A stretch of 64,000 nucleotides of DNA, taken from Oikopleura dioica (lineage: Eukaryota; Chordata; Appendicularia; Copelata; Oikopleuridae). A model generated the notes under the pieces. That model was given only the letters and a program-made list of their open reading frames with translations, made no database searches and was not told the origin of the DNA. Shown here one piece after another: positions 44,389 through 56,028 of this stretch. The DNA lies in contig OU015566.1 of assembly GCA_907165135.1 (NCBI GenBank), forward strand, positions 7,486,157-7,550,156. Reading direction: 5' to 3'. Every line of letters starts with the position of its first letter. The stretch's first letter is position 1. Position numbers and translations under genes: made by a program.

Positions 44389-45771
44389 ATGATGAACGAA
44401 GTCCCAGCGATGCAATATCCTCCTGTAACTGAGCACTGGGTGAACCCGCCTGCCTGTAACGCTCAGTCCTACGCTGGCCAATATGCCTACTCAAATGGGC
44501 CCTTCAAAATGGAAAATCAAGAATCGATCTCCACGGTGAGTCTTACATAAAAACACTAGAAAGGCTTAAAATGTAGCAATTTCCATGGTAAAAATCATTT
44601 TCAGAATATTTTCGGAAACGTTCGCTACCAGCCGGGATACGATACTTTTCATAGCAATTCAAGAATTTCGACGATGGTTCCACCCGACGGTTTGGTCAAA
44701 GTGGAGCCCAATACAATGCATCCAACACCTATGCAGCCAAAGTACAATCCCATGTCGCACGGAGAGGATCGTAATCGACCAATGAGGCAACATTTGTACA
44801 AATGCGACTTGTGCAATAAAAGCTTTACGAAAAAGCCCACTCTCAAGCTTCATATGAGGTGAGAATATTCCCATCAAATAGACTAGAGTTGAAAGTAGAA
44901 CGCCCATTTTAACAAAGCATCTTCAATAATATTCGCATATTCAGAACTCATACGGGTGAACGACCCTACAATTGCGCCGTGTGCTCGAAACGATTCACTC
45001 AGAAACAAAGCGTTAAAATTCACATGAGAATCCACACCGGCGAAAAACCTTTTAAATGCGGCACCTGCACCGTAAGTTTTTCATCACAATTTAATTTCCT
45101 AACTTTGCTTAAATTAAGTACACTGCGCGCACGAAGGGAAACCTCGATAATCACATGAGAAAGCACACTGGCGAAAGACCTTTTACTTGCAAAATATGTC
45201 TAAAAAGCTACACCCAAAAGTCCTCGCTCAACACGCATATCAAGACCGTTCACAGCGAAAATGCGAATGAACCGAAACGCGATAACAAGGAAAGACCTTT
45301 TCAAGTAAGACATATTTCAACGAATCTGTTCTATCAAACCTCTAGTGCACAATTTGCCACAAAAAGTACACGCAAAAGTCCTCGCTCAACACGCACATCC
45401 GCGCGATTCACAGCACTCTCCCTCTCTCCACTCGCCAAGCTCCCGACCAGTTGCCAGCAGCTTCATCTCATCCAACATCAAGCTCATCCACCTCCCTTAG
45501 TCCCTCTTCAATTTCAACTGCCAGTATTTCCGCAGCTCGAGCCGCTCAAGTCGAGCAATCTCTTCAGCAGCACCATCGGGCCTCGCTATCGCACATTCGC
45601 TCGCCTCAGCATTCATTCCAGTCCTACTCTCCGACGTCTTCATCTTCTCCAGCCAAAATGCCAGTCGCGACGGTCACTGAAATCGGTGAGCGAGACGAAG
45701 AGGGACGAGAACAGACCATGAACCAAAATGATCAGACAGGAGTTAGCAAATTTTATTTAAAAAGGTTTTAA
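44389..45771 (+). CDS. C2H2 zinc finger transcription factor with five fingers
   Basis: Exons 44389-44535, 44605-44858, 44945-45071, 45119-45304 and 45346-45771, all GT-AG and in frame. An N-terminal region of about 120 residues with Pro/Asn/Met-rich composition precedes the fingers. Fingers: [76 protein letters not shown] and [19 protein letters not shown]. The first four are joined by TGE(R/K)P-type Kruppel linkers; the fifth follows a longer spacer. The tail is Ser/Ala-rich and unstructured. It is a nuclear sequence-specific DNA-binding protein; its orthology is not clear to me. Fingers 4 and 5 are near duplicates, suggesting internal duplication. TTCTAG three bases before the ATG may be a 5' UTR or trans-splice acceptor. 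Confidence 0.9.
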
Positions 45772-46538
45772 GAGGGAAATTAGTAAATATTATATAATAA
45801 AAATCTTGCTCATTCCATCTCAGACAATATTCATCCCTTTTATCTAACACAAACAGCTTGAATTCCTCATTGATGCAGTAATCTACCTTCAGAAGACTCT
45901 GTACAGCTATTTTATTCTATTCTCACAATCTACAGTCCTCAAAAAATCTTCTAGTCCTTGTAAAAATAACCTAAACAGACCAAATAAGTGTTTTTTCAAA
46001 TTCAATGTTTTCCTATTATACCTAAATGATCGTCTTTCTTATTATCTTTTACCACAATTTCACCTCGTTACAGTCTTTTCTACCTGCCATCCTCAGTTTT
46101 AACTCCCAATAAATATCTAACCATAAGATTCTCTATCAATTAATTTGAATGAAAAATGCAACTTATGATGATTCCTAACGACTTATTGCCCGTCCTCAGG
46201 TAATTTGGAGTACGGAACTGCTTCACAATAAACACTTGTTGTAAAACATTATGTTTAACATTATTGAATAATACCGTAAGCAATTTTACTCGTTGAAGCA
46301 CTCTAGCGACAGTAAACACCAAGTTTAGCCGGGGAAAATGTGTCAGTAAGAGTAGAGAGATGACAGAAAGAAGAACCACACCTGTACCTTATTTCTTCAG
46401 TTTCAATATTCAGAAAAATCTCGAGAAATCAGAAAGCGCGCAAAATTCTTTCGCGGCGGCGATTGGCTGAAGAGGGAAAGCCATTTCGGCGGAAAGGGCG
46501 AAATTTGGAACGCGTTGGTGACATTTCGTGGAGAACTG
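45772..46538. other. Intergenic, nothing supported
   Basis: About 765 bp of AT-rich 3' flank with AATAAA-like motifs and a GC-richer block at about 46430-46520, probably the promoter of the next gene. The antisense ORF at 46140-46379 is not supported. Confidence 0.45.
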
Positions 46539-47774
46539 ATGACTTTTCGAGCGTTGAGAAGCAGTAGAGTTTATATCAGAAGATTGCTTTCAGAGAAGAA
46601 TAAAGCCGTAGCGGTTGTGGAAAAAGAAAATAATGAGAAAACACAAAGGTAAGATAGCTTTTTGAGAAATATGCGTGAGTTATTAAGGAAAATTTAAAAT
46701 AATTTATGTCTATTTATAAATTAAGAAATTTGGAGGACTATCAAGAAGTTCTCAACGAGCTGGAGCTTCAAAGAGCGCTGGAAGAGGCAAAAACTGGAGG
46801 GATAATCAAGCGTCCTGAAAACACAGAAATCGCACTCGTCGACACCCAACTCCCAGCTTTTTACTCGCCAGAAACGACGTTCAGAATAATGGGAAGCAAA
46901 AAATACGACGAGAAGATCAAAAAACGCGTCATACTCCGCAAGCTTCTGAAATGGACGATTCCGAGTATAAGTTTGCTTTCTTCGCCACTGTGGATCGAAA
47001 AATACTTCTGTCTCGTGAACGAACTCTTGGGAAGGTCGATTCTTGGCTCTCTCGTGCTGGAAAACGTCGCAGCTGCTCATTTTCAGCTCGTGGCTGGCGC
47101 CGTTTTATCCGCCCCTTTTTTGGCCTTCTTGATAAAACCAAGCGTGGATTTTCCGAGGTAGGAAAGACACTAGCTAGAAGGTCCGAGTTCATTCAGATTT
47201 TCCTTTCAGATATTTAATCAGTGGAATTTATGTGACTGCTGATCGCTCGCTTTCAATCAAATGCTACCACGCTCGTGGATTGAGTACAGAGAAAAAGTTC
47301 GTCTCCGTCCTCGATTCTAGCGCCGTGATGGCTGATTATTCCGACATAAGCTCGAGCCGTGGCCTTCCACTCATTGTCATCGACGATAATGCAAGCCAAA
47401 CTCAGAACCCATTGCTGAATTTCTTCCGCAAAAGAAAGTTAAAATCGACGATAAATCGAAATTTCCACCACATCGAAAACTACCTCCTCGCGCCGCCAAA
47501 ATCCTTCGAAGACATTCGCGAATACCAACTTTCAAAAAATACTTTAGCGCCTTTGGCGGAGAAGCAAATAGAAAATGTCTTCGTTGCGATGAAAAGAAAA
47601 GACGGGAGTTTAAATCCGATTCGTTTGGAATTCGCCGATTCTTACTTCAATATTCCGCTTCATCCGAGAATCGACAGTTTGAAAAATCTGCCACTTCTTT
47701 ATTTCCAACTTTTTTCAATAGAAACGCTCAAAGCGAGCGCGCTAAAAAGAGACCTCGCGAGGAAACATTTATAA
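46539..47774 (+). CDS. Probable mitochondrial membrane protein, unrecognised
   Basis: Exons 46539-46648, 46726-47157 and 47210-47774 with GT-AG introns; about 368 residues. The N-terminus (MTFRALRSSRVYIRRLLSEK) is Arg/Ser-rich and amphipathic without acids, a typical matrix-targeting peptide. Two hydrophobic segments in exon 2 (around SISLLSSPLWI and LVAGAVLSAPFLAFLI) could span the inner membrane. The last exon is a soluble domain (GIYVTADRSLSIKCY, LPLIVIDDNASQ, YFNIPLHPRID). I could not assign a TMEM family. HMBS follows 58 bp downstream on the same strand, so the two may share a transcript. Confidence 0.7.
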
Positions 47775-47832
47775 TTTAAAACAAAAAGTATTTATAAAAT
47801 TTATTTGAAGAGTGAGAAATCGGCGCTAGAAA

Positions 47833-49443
47833 ATGAAGCTTGTTGCTGGATCTAGAAAGTCGGAGCTGGCGATGCTTCAAACGAACTTTGTGAAGGCTTT
47901 ACTGGTGAGTGAAATTGGAATTCTTAATCCTTGGGAAAGAGGCCTGGAAATTGAGAAATGTGTTTTTATCTTATGACGGTTATTCTTGATAACGAACGAA
48001 CTTTTTATTCAATTAGAATGGTCGAAGGAAAGTAAATATTCTGAATAATCCGCGGAAGAAAATAACCCCATTTCCCGTAGTTTTTTTATTTTCAATTTCC
48101 TTGTATTTCTCCTTCTGATATTTTCTTTTAGCAAAAGGCCAACCCGGAGCTTGAAATCGACATCGAAGGAATCGTCACCAAAGGAGACAAAGTTTTGGAC
48201 GTGGCTCTTTCCAAAATCGGAGAAAAAAGTCTTTTTACCAAGGTAAATGATCGGCCCGCTTTAGTCGATAAAAATATCAGTAGGAACTTGAAATCGCGCT
48301 GCAAGAAGGAAAGGTTCAATTCTTGGTTCATTCCCTGAAGGATATGCCGACTACGCTGCCCGAAGGAATGGTGTTGTCGACGATTCTTGAGCGAGAATCG
48401 CCACTGGATGCGGTGGTGATAAGGAAGGATCTTGCTGATAAAGGAATGGCTTTACAAATTTTTTTCATATTGCAAGTACCGTGGTTCAAATAATTGATTT
48501 ATCAAAGAAGTTTAATTCTGGCTGCGTATATAATATCGTAAAACTGATACAAAGGAATAAAAAGTCTCGATCAACTGGAGAAAACTGCTCTTATCGGCTC
48601 CAGCAGTTTGCGACGCAAGGCGCAACTGAAGCGAAAATATCCCGACTTCAAGATCGAGTCCGTCCGTGGCAACCTCAATACTCGACTGAAAAAGCTTGAT
48701 AATGTGGATAAGAGCTACGAGAAAGAATATTCGGCGCTGATTCTGGCGAGAGCTGGACTTGAGCGAATGGCAAGGCAGAATGATGCATTTGTTGGGCGAT
48801 TGTCGGAGACGCTAGAACCGAGTACTTGTCTTTATGCTGTCGGACAGGTTTGCTCAAAGATTGTTAAAACGGATTACTTTACCTTTGAATTTCTTCAGGG
48901 AGCCCTGGCTATAGAAACAATGGCTACTGATGAGAAAACGATCGAGCTCTTGAGCAGCCTCTCGCACGAAGAAACAACACTTCGAGTTGTGGCCGAGCGA
49001 AGTTTTATGAAAACTCTTAATGGCGGCTGCTCTGCGCCAGTAGCAACAGAATCGAATATCACGAAAGATAATGTGCTGGAACTTACTGGCGGCGTGTTTA
49101 GTTTGGATGGAAGCGAAGCGATTGTCAAGACAGAAAGTGTGAATTTGTGGTGTGTTTATGAAACGATACAGATCTCACTACCAAATTTAGCCCGGAAAAG
49201 ATGGCAAAAGTAGAATATCCATCAGATTTCGTTGGAATCGTACCTTGCAAGATCGAAAAGTCGAAAATGTATTTGGCGATGAAACTCGGCCGTGAGCTCG
49301 CAGAGAAGCTCCAAAAAGAAGGCGCGATGAAAATTCTCGAAGAAGCGCGCGAAGCAAACCAAGATCCGGCACCAAATAGTTCACCAAAGAAATCTTGTCC
49401 ACTTCCTGCCGCCAAAGACTTTGTAAAATCGTTGACCTCATAA
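47833..49443 (+). CDS. HMBS: Hydroxymethylbilane synthase (porphobilinogen deaminase)
   Basis: Start at 47833 ([15 protein letters not shown]). Recognisable exons: 47833-47904, 48132-48242 and 48294-48443, then from 48555 on. Family motifs: [31 protein letters not shown] with the catalytic Asp, [30 protein letters not shown], and NGGCSAPV with the Cys that anchors the dipyrromethane cofactor. The enzyme polymerises four porphobilinogens to hydroxymethylbilane in cytosolic haem synthesis. The intron at 48444-48554 is GA-AG. A further short intron splits VGQ from GALAIE and another precedes [11 protein letters not shown]. The C-terminus carries a modest extension after [17 protein letters not shown] follows at 49466. 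The enzyme looks fully functional. Confidence 0.95.
48444..48554 (+). other. GA-AG intron in HMBS
   Basis: Exon 3 ends ...GCTGATAAAG and the next exon must resume at GAATAAAAAGTCTCGATC to give [18 protein letters not shown], matching HMBS at this point. The intron therefore starts GAATGG and ends CAAAG. No GT donor in the interval restores the frame; the only nearby one (GTACCG) gives the wrong phase. Confidence 0.75.
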
Positions 49444-50020
49444 TTCTTATTTGCCTTATTTATTTAATAAAAGACAGTTGTTGTCGAACTACCTAAACAG
49501 AAACATGAAAATTGGCTCAGTGTATATTTGGAACTTTTCCAAGATGTAAATAACTTCCGAGTGTTTATACCGGCAGAATTGAGGGACCGAATATCGGGGA
49601 GTCCTCGTTGATTCCAAAAAATCCGATAATTTTCTATTGATACACTTTTATTCTCCTAATTTGTGTTATTTTGACGCATTTGTAAAGAATTGTTTACATT
49701 AAAAACTTAGCAATATTCATCAATTGGAACCTGAAGATAAAACGTCCCTTTGACATTGATAAAGTAGCGTGGGGCTCGTTAATCTCGTAATTCAAGATGC
49801 ATTTGTCTCATCAATCAATAATTTATCGTTGCGAATTTCTCCGAAGCGACGTCAGATTCATTGAACTTGAAGGGTTGATTACTGCCTCGAGACTTGGTGG
49901 AGCGCGCGATTGCGCCACCGCCGCGCTTTTAGCGAACCGCGCGGTTAGAAATTTCGTTATACAACTTTTTGGGCTCGTTCAAGAGAGACCCTTTTTCTTT
50001 TTTAACTTGAGACTTTCGAT
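49444..50020. other. Intergenic, nothing supported
   Basis: About 575 bp containing the HMBS 3' end and the upstream region of the Kunitz gene. A 75-codon ORF at 49797 lacks coding features. Confidence 0.45.
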
Positions 50021-52131
50021 ATGAAACTCTTCAATGCTCTCCTTGCTTCAGGTAAATATCAGAGAACAGAGAAACAGTCATTTAAACGATTTAACAACGG
50101 GTTAAACGAATACTAAACTGAATACCAATAGCTGCGGCAACAGAAGTATCAGATATTCAACGTCGCAAGACCCTCGGTGAACTTCTCAGCCCCGGCGCCA
50201 TCGAGCAGCTCAATCTCAATCGAAAAGGCATTCTCAACGGTGTTCTCCCAGCTCATCACCTCGAAGCACTTGAAAACCTCTGTAATCCTTGCCGAACCGA
50301 TGTGCAAATTTCCGACTTCTGGATGTACACTTCTCCACCAAGAGATCTTCTTCAACGTAAGTCAAAAAATGACCATAATTGGGAGATATTTAGACGTGAT
50401 GTCCCGCGGTGCCCTATTTTACTACGTTCATTCATAGAATCTGACGGCTTTTTCGTAGAAGTGCGCCCGCGGGCATAATCCAAATAGCTCACTTAGAGCC
50501 ACTTTATTTATCTCTCTTATATCATGATCTTTCGGATTCGTCTTAATCCAATTTTCAGAGGGATCTCAAGAAGCTATCCTGGTCTACTATGAACACATTT
50601 GCCACGCTGTAGTGTGCCGTGATCGTAACAGCATGTGTCCACAGTGGGCTGGCGAAGGAAAGTGTCGCGAGGACTGGGCTCAACGAACCTGCTCCCAATC
50701 CTGCGGCTGCACTGCCCAGCGAACTTGCAACAGGCTTGATCAATTCACCCCAAGAGTCGACAACACCGCAGTCGTCAATCTGGAGGAAGAAGACGCTGAA
50801 CACAGCGCCCCAGCAAGCATGCCAATTCACGACGCGATCAAGTATCTTGACCCTACCAGAATTCTTGCCCAGTTCACTTCTGACGTCCGAGCTACTCTTC
50901 GCGATCAGATGTGCTTTTTGCCTGATGTGGACTCGAGAATTATTGCTTCCAACGATCTCTTGAAGGTGCTTACAGAAGATCCAGAGATGGCGAAAATTCT
51001 CAATGCGCTTTCTCCCAAGACACGGTTCTGAATCAAAATTCATTTCAAACTAAGAACAATCTTGGCACCTCATTTATGTTTTTTGTACTTATATAAAAGG
51101 TGAATTGCCATGAACCTATTGAAGCTCCCAATGTACCTCACAGCCATCCCGGAAACAATGAAGGCTACTCTCGCCAACGAAGTCATCTGCGGTGGGTACG
51201 TTCGTGAGCCGCGAGCAAGCATGTGCATGGACAAGCCGATCAACCCAGAAACCTTGTTCTGCCGCGCTCGGCTTCCCCGATGGACTTACGATCGAAACAC
51301 AGGCCTCTGTCGACCAATGGATTACGATGGTTGCTTCCAAACTTCGAATAGATTTTTGACCAAAGAACAGTGCGAAGAAACATGTGAACCTTACATCAAA
51401 ACCGTCTCGGAAGTCAATCGTCAGAAACTCAACAAATTCATCGGAGCCTTGACGCCGTTGAACCTCCGGGAAAGCATGCTCACTCTCTTCGGCAAAACAG
51501 AAGCCGAGGAAACGACCGAAGAACTCGTTGATCAAGCCTGTAATCCTGAAATCGGCGCGATTCGACCAGACTACCGAGATGTTCTTTGCAAGAAACTCAC
51601 TGAAGTTCTCAAAGAGCCGTCTGAAAAGGCTGAAGCACCGGCGATTCAGGGAACTTGCGAGGCTAAAGCCTCTGAACGAGAATTTTGCACTAAAAAACCA
51701 AGCAGAAACTTCAAGAATGCGTGCGAAGAAGCTGGTTGTTGTTGGGATCCTAAGCCAGGGGTAATTTTCTATGAAAATATAGCAGGTCATTTACTGCTTT
51801 ATTTAGGCTTCTCGACCGCTCTGGAAACACTACTGTTTCAAGAAATCTGTTGCACAAAAGAGCATTGAAGCAAGCGTTGTCGAAAATGACGCAGAACACA
51901 GCGCAGCTCCAGATTGCAATGTCCCAACTCAGCGACGGTAAGAGACATTCTTCCTTGATTCCAGCACTCGCAATCGATAATTTCAGATCGTGGTGCACTG
52001 CTCGACCAAGCAACTGGGCTAACCCTGAAACGGCCAAAAACTACTGCGAGTCACAAGGCTGCTGCTTCGCTACAAATCCGAAGGGAAAAGTTTACCCAGT
52101 CTGGAAGTACTCCTGCTTCTCTGGAAACTAA
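50021..52131 (+). CDS. Secreted ShKT-Kunitz-trefoil multidomain protein
   Basis: Exon 1 (50021-50051) and exon 2 (from 50132) encode a signal peptide (MKLFNALLASAAATEV). Exon 3 (from 50559) carries a ShKT-type six-Cys module (CRDRNSMCPQWAGEGKC ... CSQSCGC). A BPTI/Kunitz domain follows in the part starting about 51150 (CRARLPRWTYD, CRPMDYDGC, FLTKEQCEETC). Two trefoil-like modules end the protein: CEEAGCCWDPKPG joined by a 49-bp intron to ASRPLWKHYCFKK, and YCESQGCCFATN with WKYSCF. The Kunitz P1 region is shortened and I cannot confirm protease inhibition. Between 51031 (an in-frame stop) and 51110 the junction is uncertain. One option splices LLK to LPMYLTAIPE, skipping the stop; otherwise there are two adjacent genes. 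A mucosal or house-related secreted role is inferred. Confidence 0.8.
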
Positions 52132-52547
52132 TACTTCCCTTTTTGCCATATTTTCCTTGTACAGCTATCTTCCTCAATTACCTTCAATCTATCTTTTTGA
52201 TTTGTTTAAAAATAAATCGACAAAAAGCAACAAAAATTCGATTATATTCTGCAGTGAAAAATCGTGTGTGAAAAGTCGAAAAAAATCGATTTTAATCTTT
52301 CTTGCTATCTTCTGGCTCTGGATCATCATCGTGTCTCCCTATGTTTTTGTAGAGTTTCAGGAGATATAGGAACCAAAACGGGCATAATATATAAGTGAGG
52401 ATGACAGCGGATATTTCTGGAAGGAAGAAAGAATAGGAAGACTTCACCCTGCGTACCACTGTCCACTCGCGAGATTGGCTTTTTTGGGTTATTTTTTGCC
52501 TTCTTTTTGGTAAATTTCAAGTGTTTATTTACGGCAAATAAGATAAT

Positions 52548-53611
52548 TTAGAACCCCTTCCTAAACTTGTTCAAGTATTCAAGCGGATAGTACAGTGACG
52601 CGTAGACAACTGCGTAGCATAACATGTAAATTCCAACGGTTATTATCTGAAAGAACTTTTTTCCTTCAATTTAATTTAACGAAATCGTACGTATTTCAAG
52701 GCAATAGCACAATGATCTGCGATTTCCTCAGAACTCGCGTTTCGTCCCCAGCGCCGCATTGCGCTCACAGTGAAGCGTTCAACTTGATTGATCACATCTG
52801 TTAGGTTTCCAGTCACAACGAAAAAGTTTTCTCTCTTTTTGCCCTTTTCTTTACCGGGAGAGTTCGCCTTCATGAAAATGATATCTAACTCTTTATCACT
52901 GTCGTTCTCTGCCCTCGTTGAATTTGCGATTTCGTCCAGCTTTTTGGTGGCTTTTTAAATCTTTTCAGTACTGTTATTTTTCTGAATTATCAAGCCCGTG
53001 CATAAGTTGACATTTCTCGCGTTATTCCATTCAATCCTTGTTGTCTGATCCTCGCATCACTTTCAGCGCTCCTTTCGAACATTGAAAACGATCTCTGCAT
53101 GGACGGAGCTCTTCGTTGTTGTCCATATGATGGCACTATGACCGGACTATTGACGAAATGTCTTTCGCGTAGAATATCTGCAACAGTTACAAATTATTGC
53201 TCTTTGTAAAAAATAGAGCAATATTCTTTAACTGTCCCTGGTAATGTTGGTGCTCGCCCTGGCGTATTTTTTCGTAAAATTTCTGGCTGCTGCTCATCGG
53301 GTATATCAGCTGTTATTGATGACTGATCTGAGTTGATTTCTGACATATCGGTTTCTGCTTCTTCTTCGTCTCCTTTTAGACTGCTCAGTCCAGTTACACT
53401 GCCCATCAGTTGAAGAAGTGATGATGTGCGGGATTTTATTTCTGGCTCTTGTTCTTCTTTTCTCGCTGATTAGAATTGAAGAATAATATTTACAAATTTT
53501 ATACTCACGTGTGATGTACTGTGTAGAATCCAGGCCCGCGTCAACAACGTCTGAGTTAGCATCTTCATACTCTGATGATGAATCAAGCCCTGGAATGCTA
53601 TCATTTTCCAT
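52548..53611 (-). CDS. C-terminally anchored membrane protein, unrecognised
   Basis: Start at 53611 (MENDSIPGLDSSSEYE). A 46-bp GT-AG intron joins the first acidic exon to RKEEQEPEIKSRTSS. Later segments read ILRERHFVNSPVIVPSY and KKLDEIANSTRAENDSD. A folded-looking segment (FFVVTGNLTDVINQVERF) then joins by a GT-AG intron to a membrane span (IITVGIYMLCYAVVYASLYY) near the end (LEYLNKFRKGF). The N-terminal part is acidic and disordered. Two internal junctions (near 53165 and 52960) do not fit GT-AG cleanly. The topology is that of a tail-anchored or single-pass protein with a large cytoplasmic part. No family is recognised. Confidence 0.5.
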
Positions 53612-54204
53612 TTTATGTGCTTGAGAATCTCTATTGTTAAAACAGGCGAAAGTAAGCCCTGTGAAAGGAATGATGCTGGTTTGGATAAACATGTTTCCAT
53701 CTAGAAAAAAATCCATTGCCGGCTGCAAGATCTGGAAAATCATTGTAGATTTACTAAGGAGGAACATCTTGCTATAGAAATTGCGTAAAAGATAGGATCA
53801 TCTTCTCGCTGCGTTCGAGAATCACATACAAATGTCAATCATGCTCATACCGTAGAACGGTTCGACTATCTATGATCTACCTATGTCGTTCTTGAACGAG
53901 GATAAGAAACTGGTGACTTTACCTGGCCAGTCAATTGACTAAAATTTGCCTATTGATAAATTCTGACTCAACGCTCGCCAGACAGAAGATGATCCACTCA
54001 GCTCGGTGACCATATTGACCCGTCTTGGTGCCCAATGGGCCGCCGGTATTTTTGCCCGCGGCTCTTTGAAAAGGGCTTTCACAGTCGAGAGGACTTGAAA
54101 ATTTTCATCCAAGAACGTTCAATTTACAAGATTGTATTGTTTTCTAAAAGCTAACCCTTTAAATATTTAGAATGAGTCGATTTTGACAAGTTGGACGAGT
54201 GAAA
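53612..54204. other. Intergenic between divergent genes
   Basis: About 590 bp. Open frames upstream of 53611 on the minus strand could add N-terminal residues to the membrane protein, but no better start is seen. Otherwise no feature is supported. Confidence 0.4.
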
Positions 54205-55780
54205 ATGGGGTGCAAGCCGACAAAGAATGGTTAGTTAAAATAGTTAAATTGAAATTGGTATAATAAGTAAAATTCTATAAAAGACGTATTCTTTGGTAGA
54301 AAATACTGGGATTACGATTTTGAGAATTCAGAAATGCGATTTTACTATAACGAAATCGCGCATTATCGATTTGAGATACGAGAAATCGATACTAAAGCGC
54401 AAATTTAGGAAACTCACTGGATAAGCCTCATGATCAGCCGAAAATAACCACGAAAGTCGACCCGAGAATCCTGCAAAAATATGAAATTCAAGGTTCGCCC
54501 AGCTTTTTACGTCAATTTCAATCTGGTTAATTTAGCGTTAATTGGAACTGGCGGCTTTTCAAAAGTCGTCAGGGTTCAGCATCGAGCGACTGGCCAGCGT
54601 TATGCAATCAAAATGGTTGAAACGCTGAATAAGGATGGACAGGAGACTTGCGAAAGAGAGCTTCAAGTTTTGAGGTAAATGACGGAAAAGCTAATAACTC
54701 ACATAATGGAATATTCTAATCATTTCGTCACTTATAATTATTTCTTGAAGGCGCACGAAGCATCAAAATATTATCCAGTTGATCGAAGTGTACGAAGGAT
54801 CAGACAAACGAATTTACATGGTGCTAGAGCTGGCGTCTGGGAAAGAGCTCTTCGAACGAATAATTTCGGAATCTTTCGACGAAAAAGAAGCCGTTAGAAA
54901 TATCAAAATGATTCTTCAGGTAAATTTCCAGTCTTAGTAAAGCCAAATCTCTTTATAAAAAGATATTCGCCGTAATATAATATTCAGGGATTGGCATATC
55001 TTCACAACTTGGGAATTGCGCATCGAGACTTGAAGCCTGAGAATCTTCTTTACTCACATGAAGGTAAGGTTTATTTCAAGTAGAGAAGGAGACAGTCAGT
55101 TGATGAATTTCCTCCAAGAAATGTGTATATTTTTGCAATTTAGGTCGCGACGCGCGTCTTTTAATCACCGATTTTGGCTTCGCCGGTCGACGAACAACTG
55201 GTGGTTCCGAATTCACGATGAAAACAGCCTGTGGAACGGCGGAATATGTCGCGCCAGAGGTTCTTCTTTCGATTCCCTACACCGTCGGCGTCGATTTATG
55301 GGCATTGGGCGTCATCACATTCATTCTTCTCTGCGGCCGGATGCCTTTCGATCATGATAACAAAATGGATCTTTATAAGAAGATTTTGAAGGCTGAGTAT
55401 TGCATGGAAGGAGAAGAATGGGAAAGCGTCTCACAAAATGGAAAGTTGTTCATTTCCTCCTTGCTCGAGTTGGACCCAAAAAAGTAAGCGAGAATCATGT
55501 TTTACATGGCTGCATCGACGGAATCGTCTTGATAACATCAAATCCTAGACGGCTAAAAGCATCAGATGCATTGAATCATGCCTGGATCATCGAGCAAAAA
55601 GCCAATTTCATCAAACGAACGGCCAACGCCAAAAGCATACGACGTACTGGAAGCGGCAAAAGCAACGAATCTTCCAAACATTCCAATGAATCAAAATCGC
55701 TCACAAGTCAGAATCGCCGAGTTCGTGCCAAGGAACTCGACGAGCTGCTCATGTACTATCGATACGGAGATAAAGAATGA
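54205..55780 (+). CDS. PSKH1: PSKH1-like serine/threonine kinase
   Basis: Exons 54205-54229, 54409-54492, 54536-54674, 54751-54919, 54988-55063, 55144-55483 and 55549-55780, all GT-AG. The start MGCKPTKN is a myristoylation/palmitoylation site as in PSKH1. Then come [12 protein letters not shown], the Gly loop [20 protein letters not shown], catalytic Lys in [35 protein letters not shown] and the CaMK-type [20 protein letters not shown]. The Ser-rich C-terminus ends [17 protein letters not shown], also matching PSKH1 (VRERELRELNLRYQ). All catalytic residues are present. PSKH1 is a membrane-linked CaMK-group kinase associated with Golgi and splicing-factor compartments. Confidence 0.93.
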
Positions 55781-55998
55781 CTAATTCTATTTCAAAAATC
55801 TCCATTTTCCACTGTACGATTTTTCTATTAATTTTTAAATTATCAGTTTCAAAACTTAAAACTTCATGTGCCTTAAAATCTTCATTCAATTCAATGCCGT
55901 TACTTTCTTTTGCTTTCCTTCCTTTTTTTTCTTCATTGAAATACCAGTAGTTCCATGATTTAATATCTCAATCAAACTCGAATTTCGACCCTTTCAGA

Positions 55999-56028
55999 AT
56001 GAACCTCAATAATACAGGAATCTCCTAA
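55999..56028 (+). promoter_or_regulatory. uORF abutting the ARIP4 start codon
   Basis: ATG at 55999 encodes M-N-L-N-N-T-G-I-S followed by TAA at 56026-56028. The main ATG begins at the very next base, 56029. A CTTTCAG lies just before the uORF ATG, so it probably lies at the 5' end of the mature message if that acceptor is used. Such a stop-start arrangement would make main-ORF translation depend on reinitiation or leaky scanning. Confidence 0.5.

Noticed and set aside
51091-51098. TATAAAAG just before the ATG at 51110, considered as a promoter of a separate Kunitz gene
   Set aside because: Only about 12 bp lies between it and the ATG, too close for a TATA box plus start site; it more likely lies in an intron.
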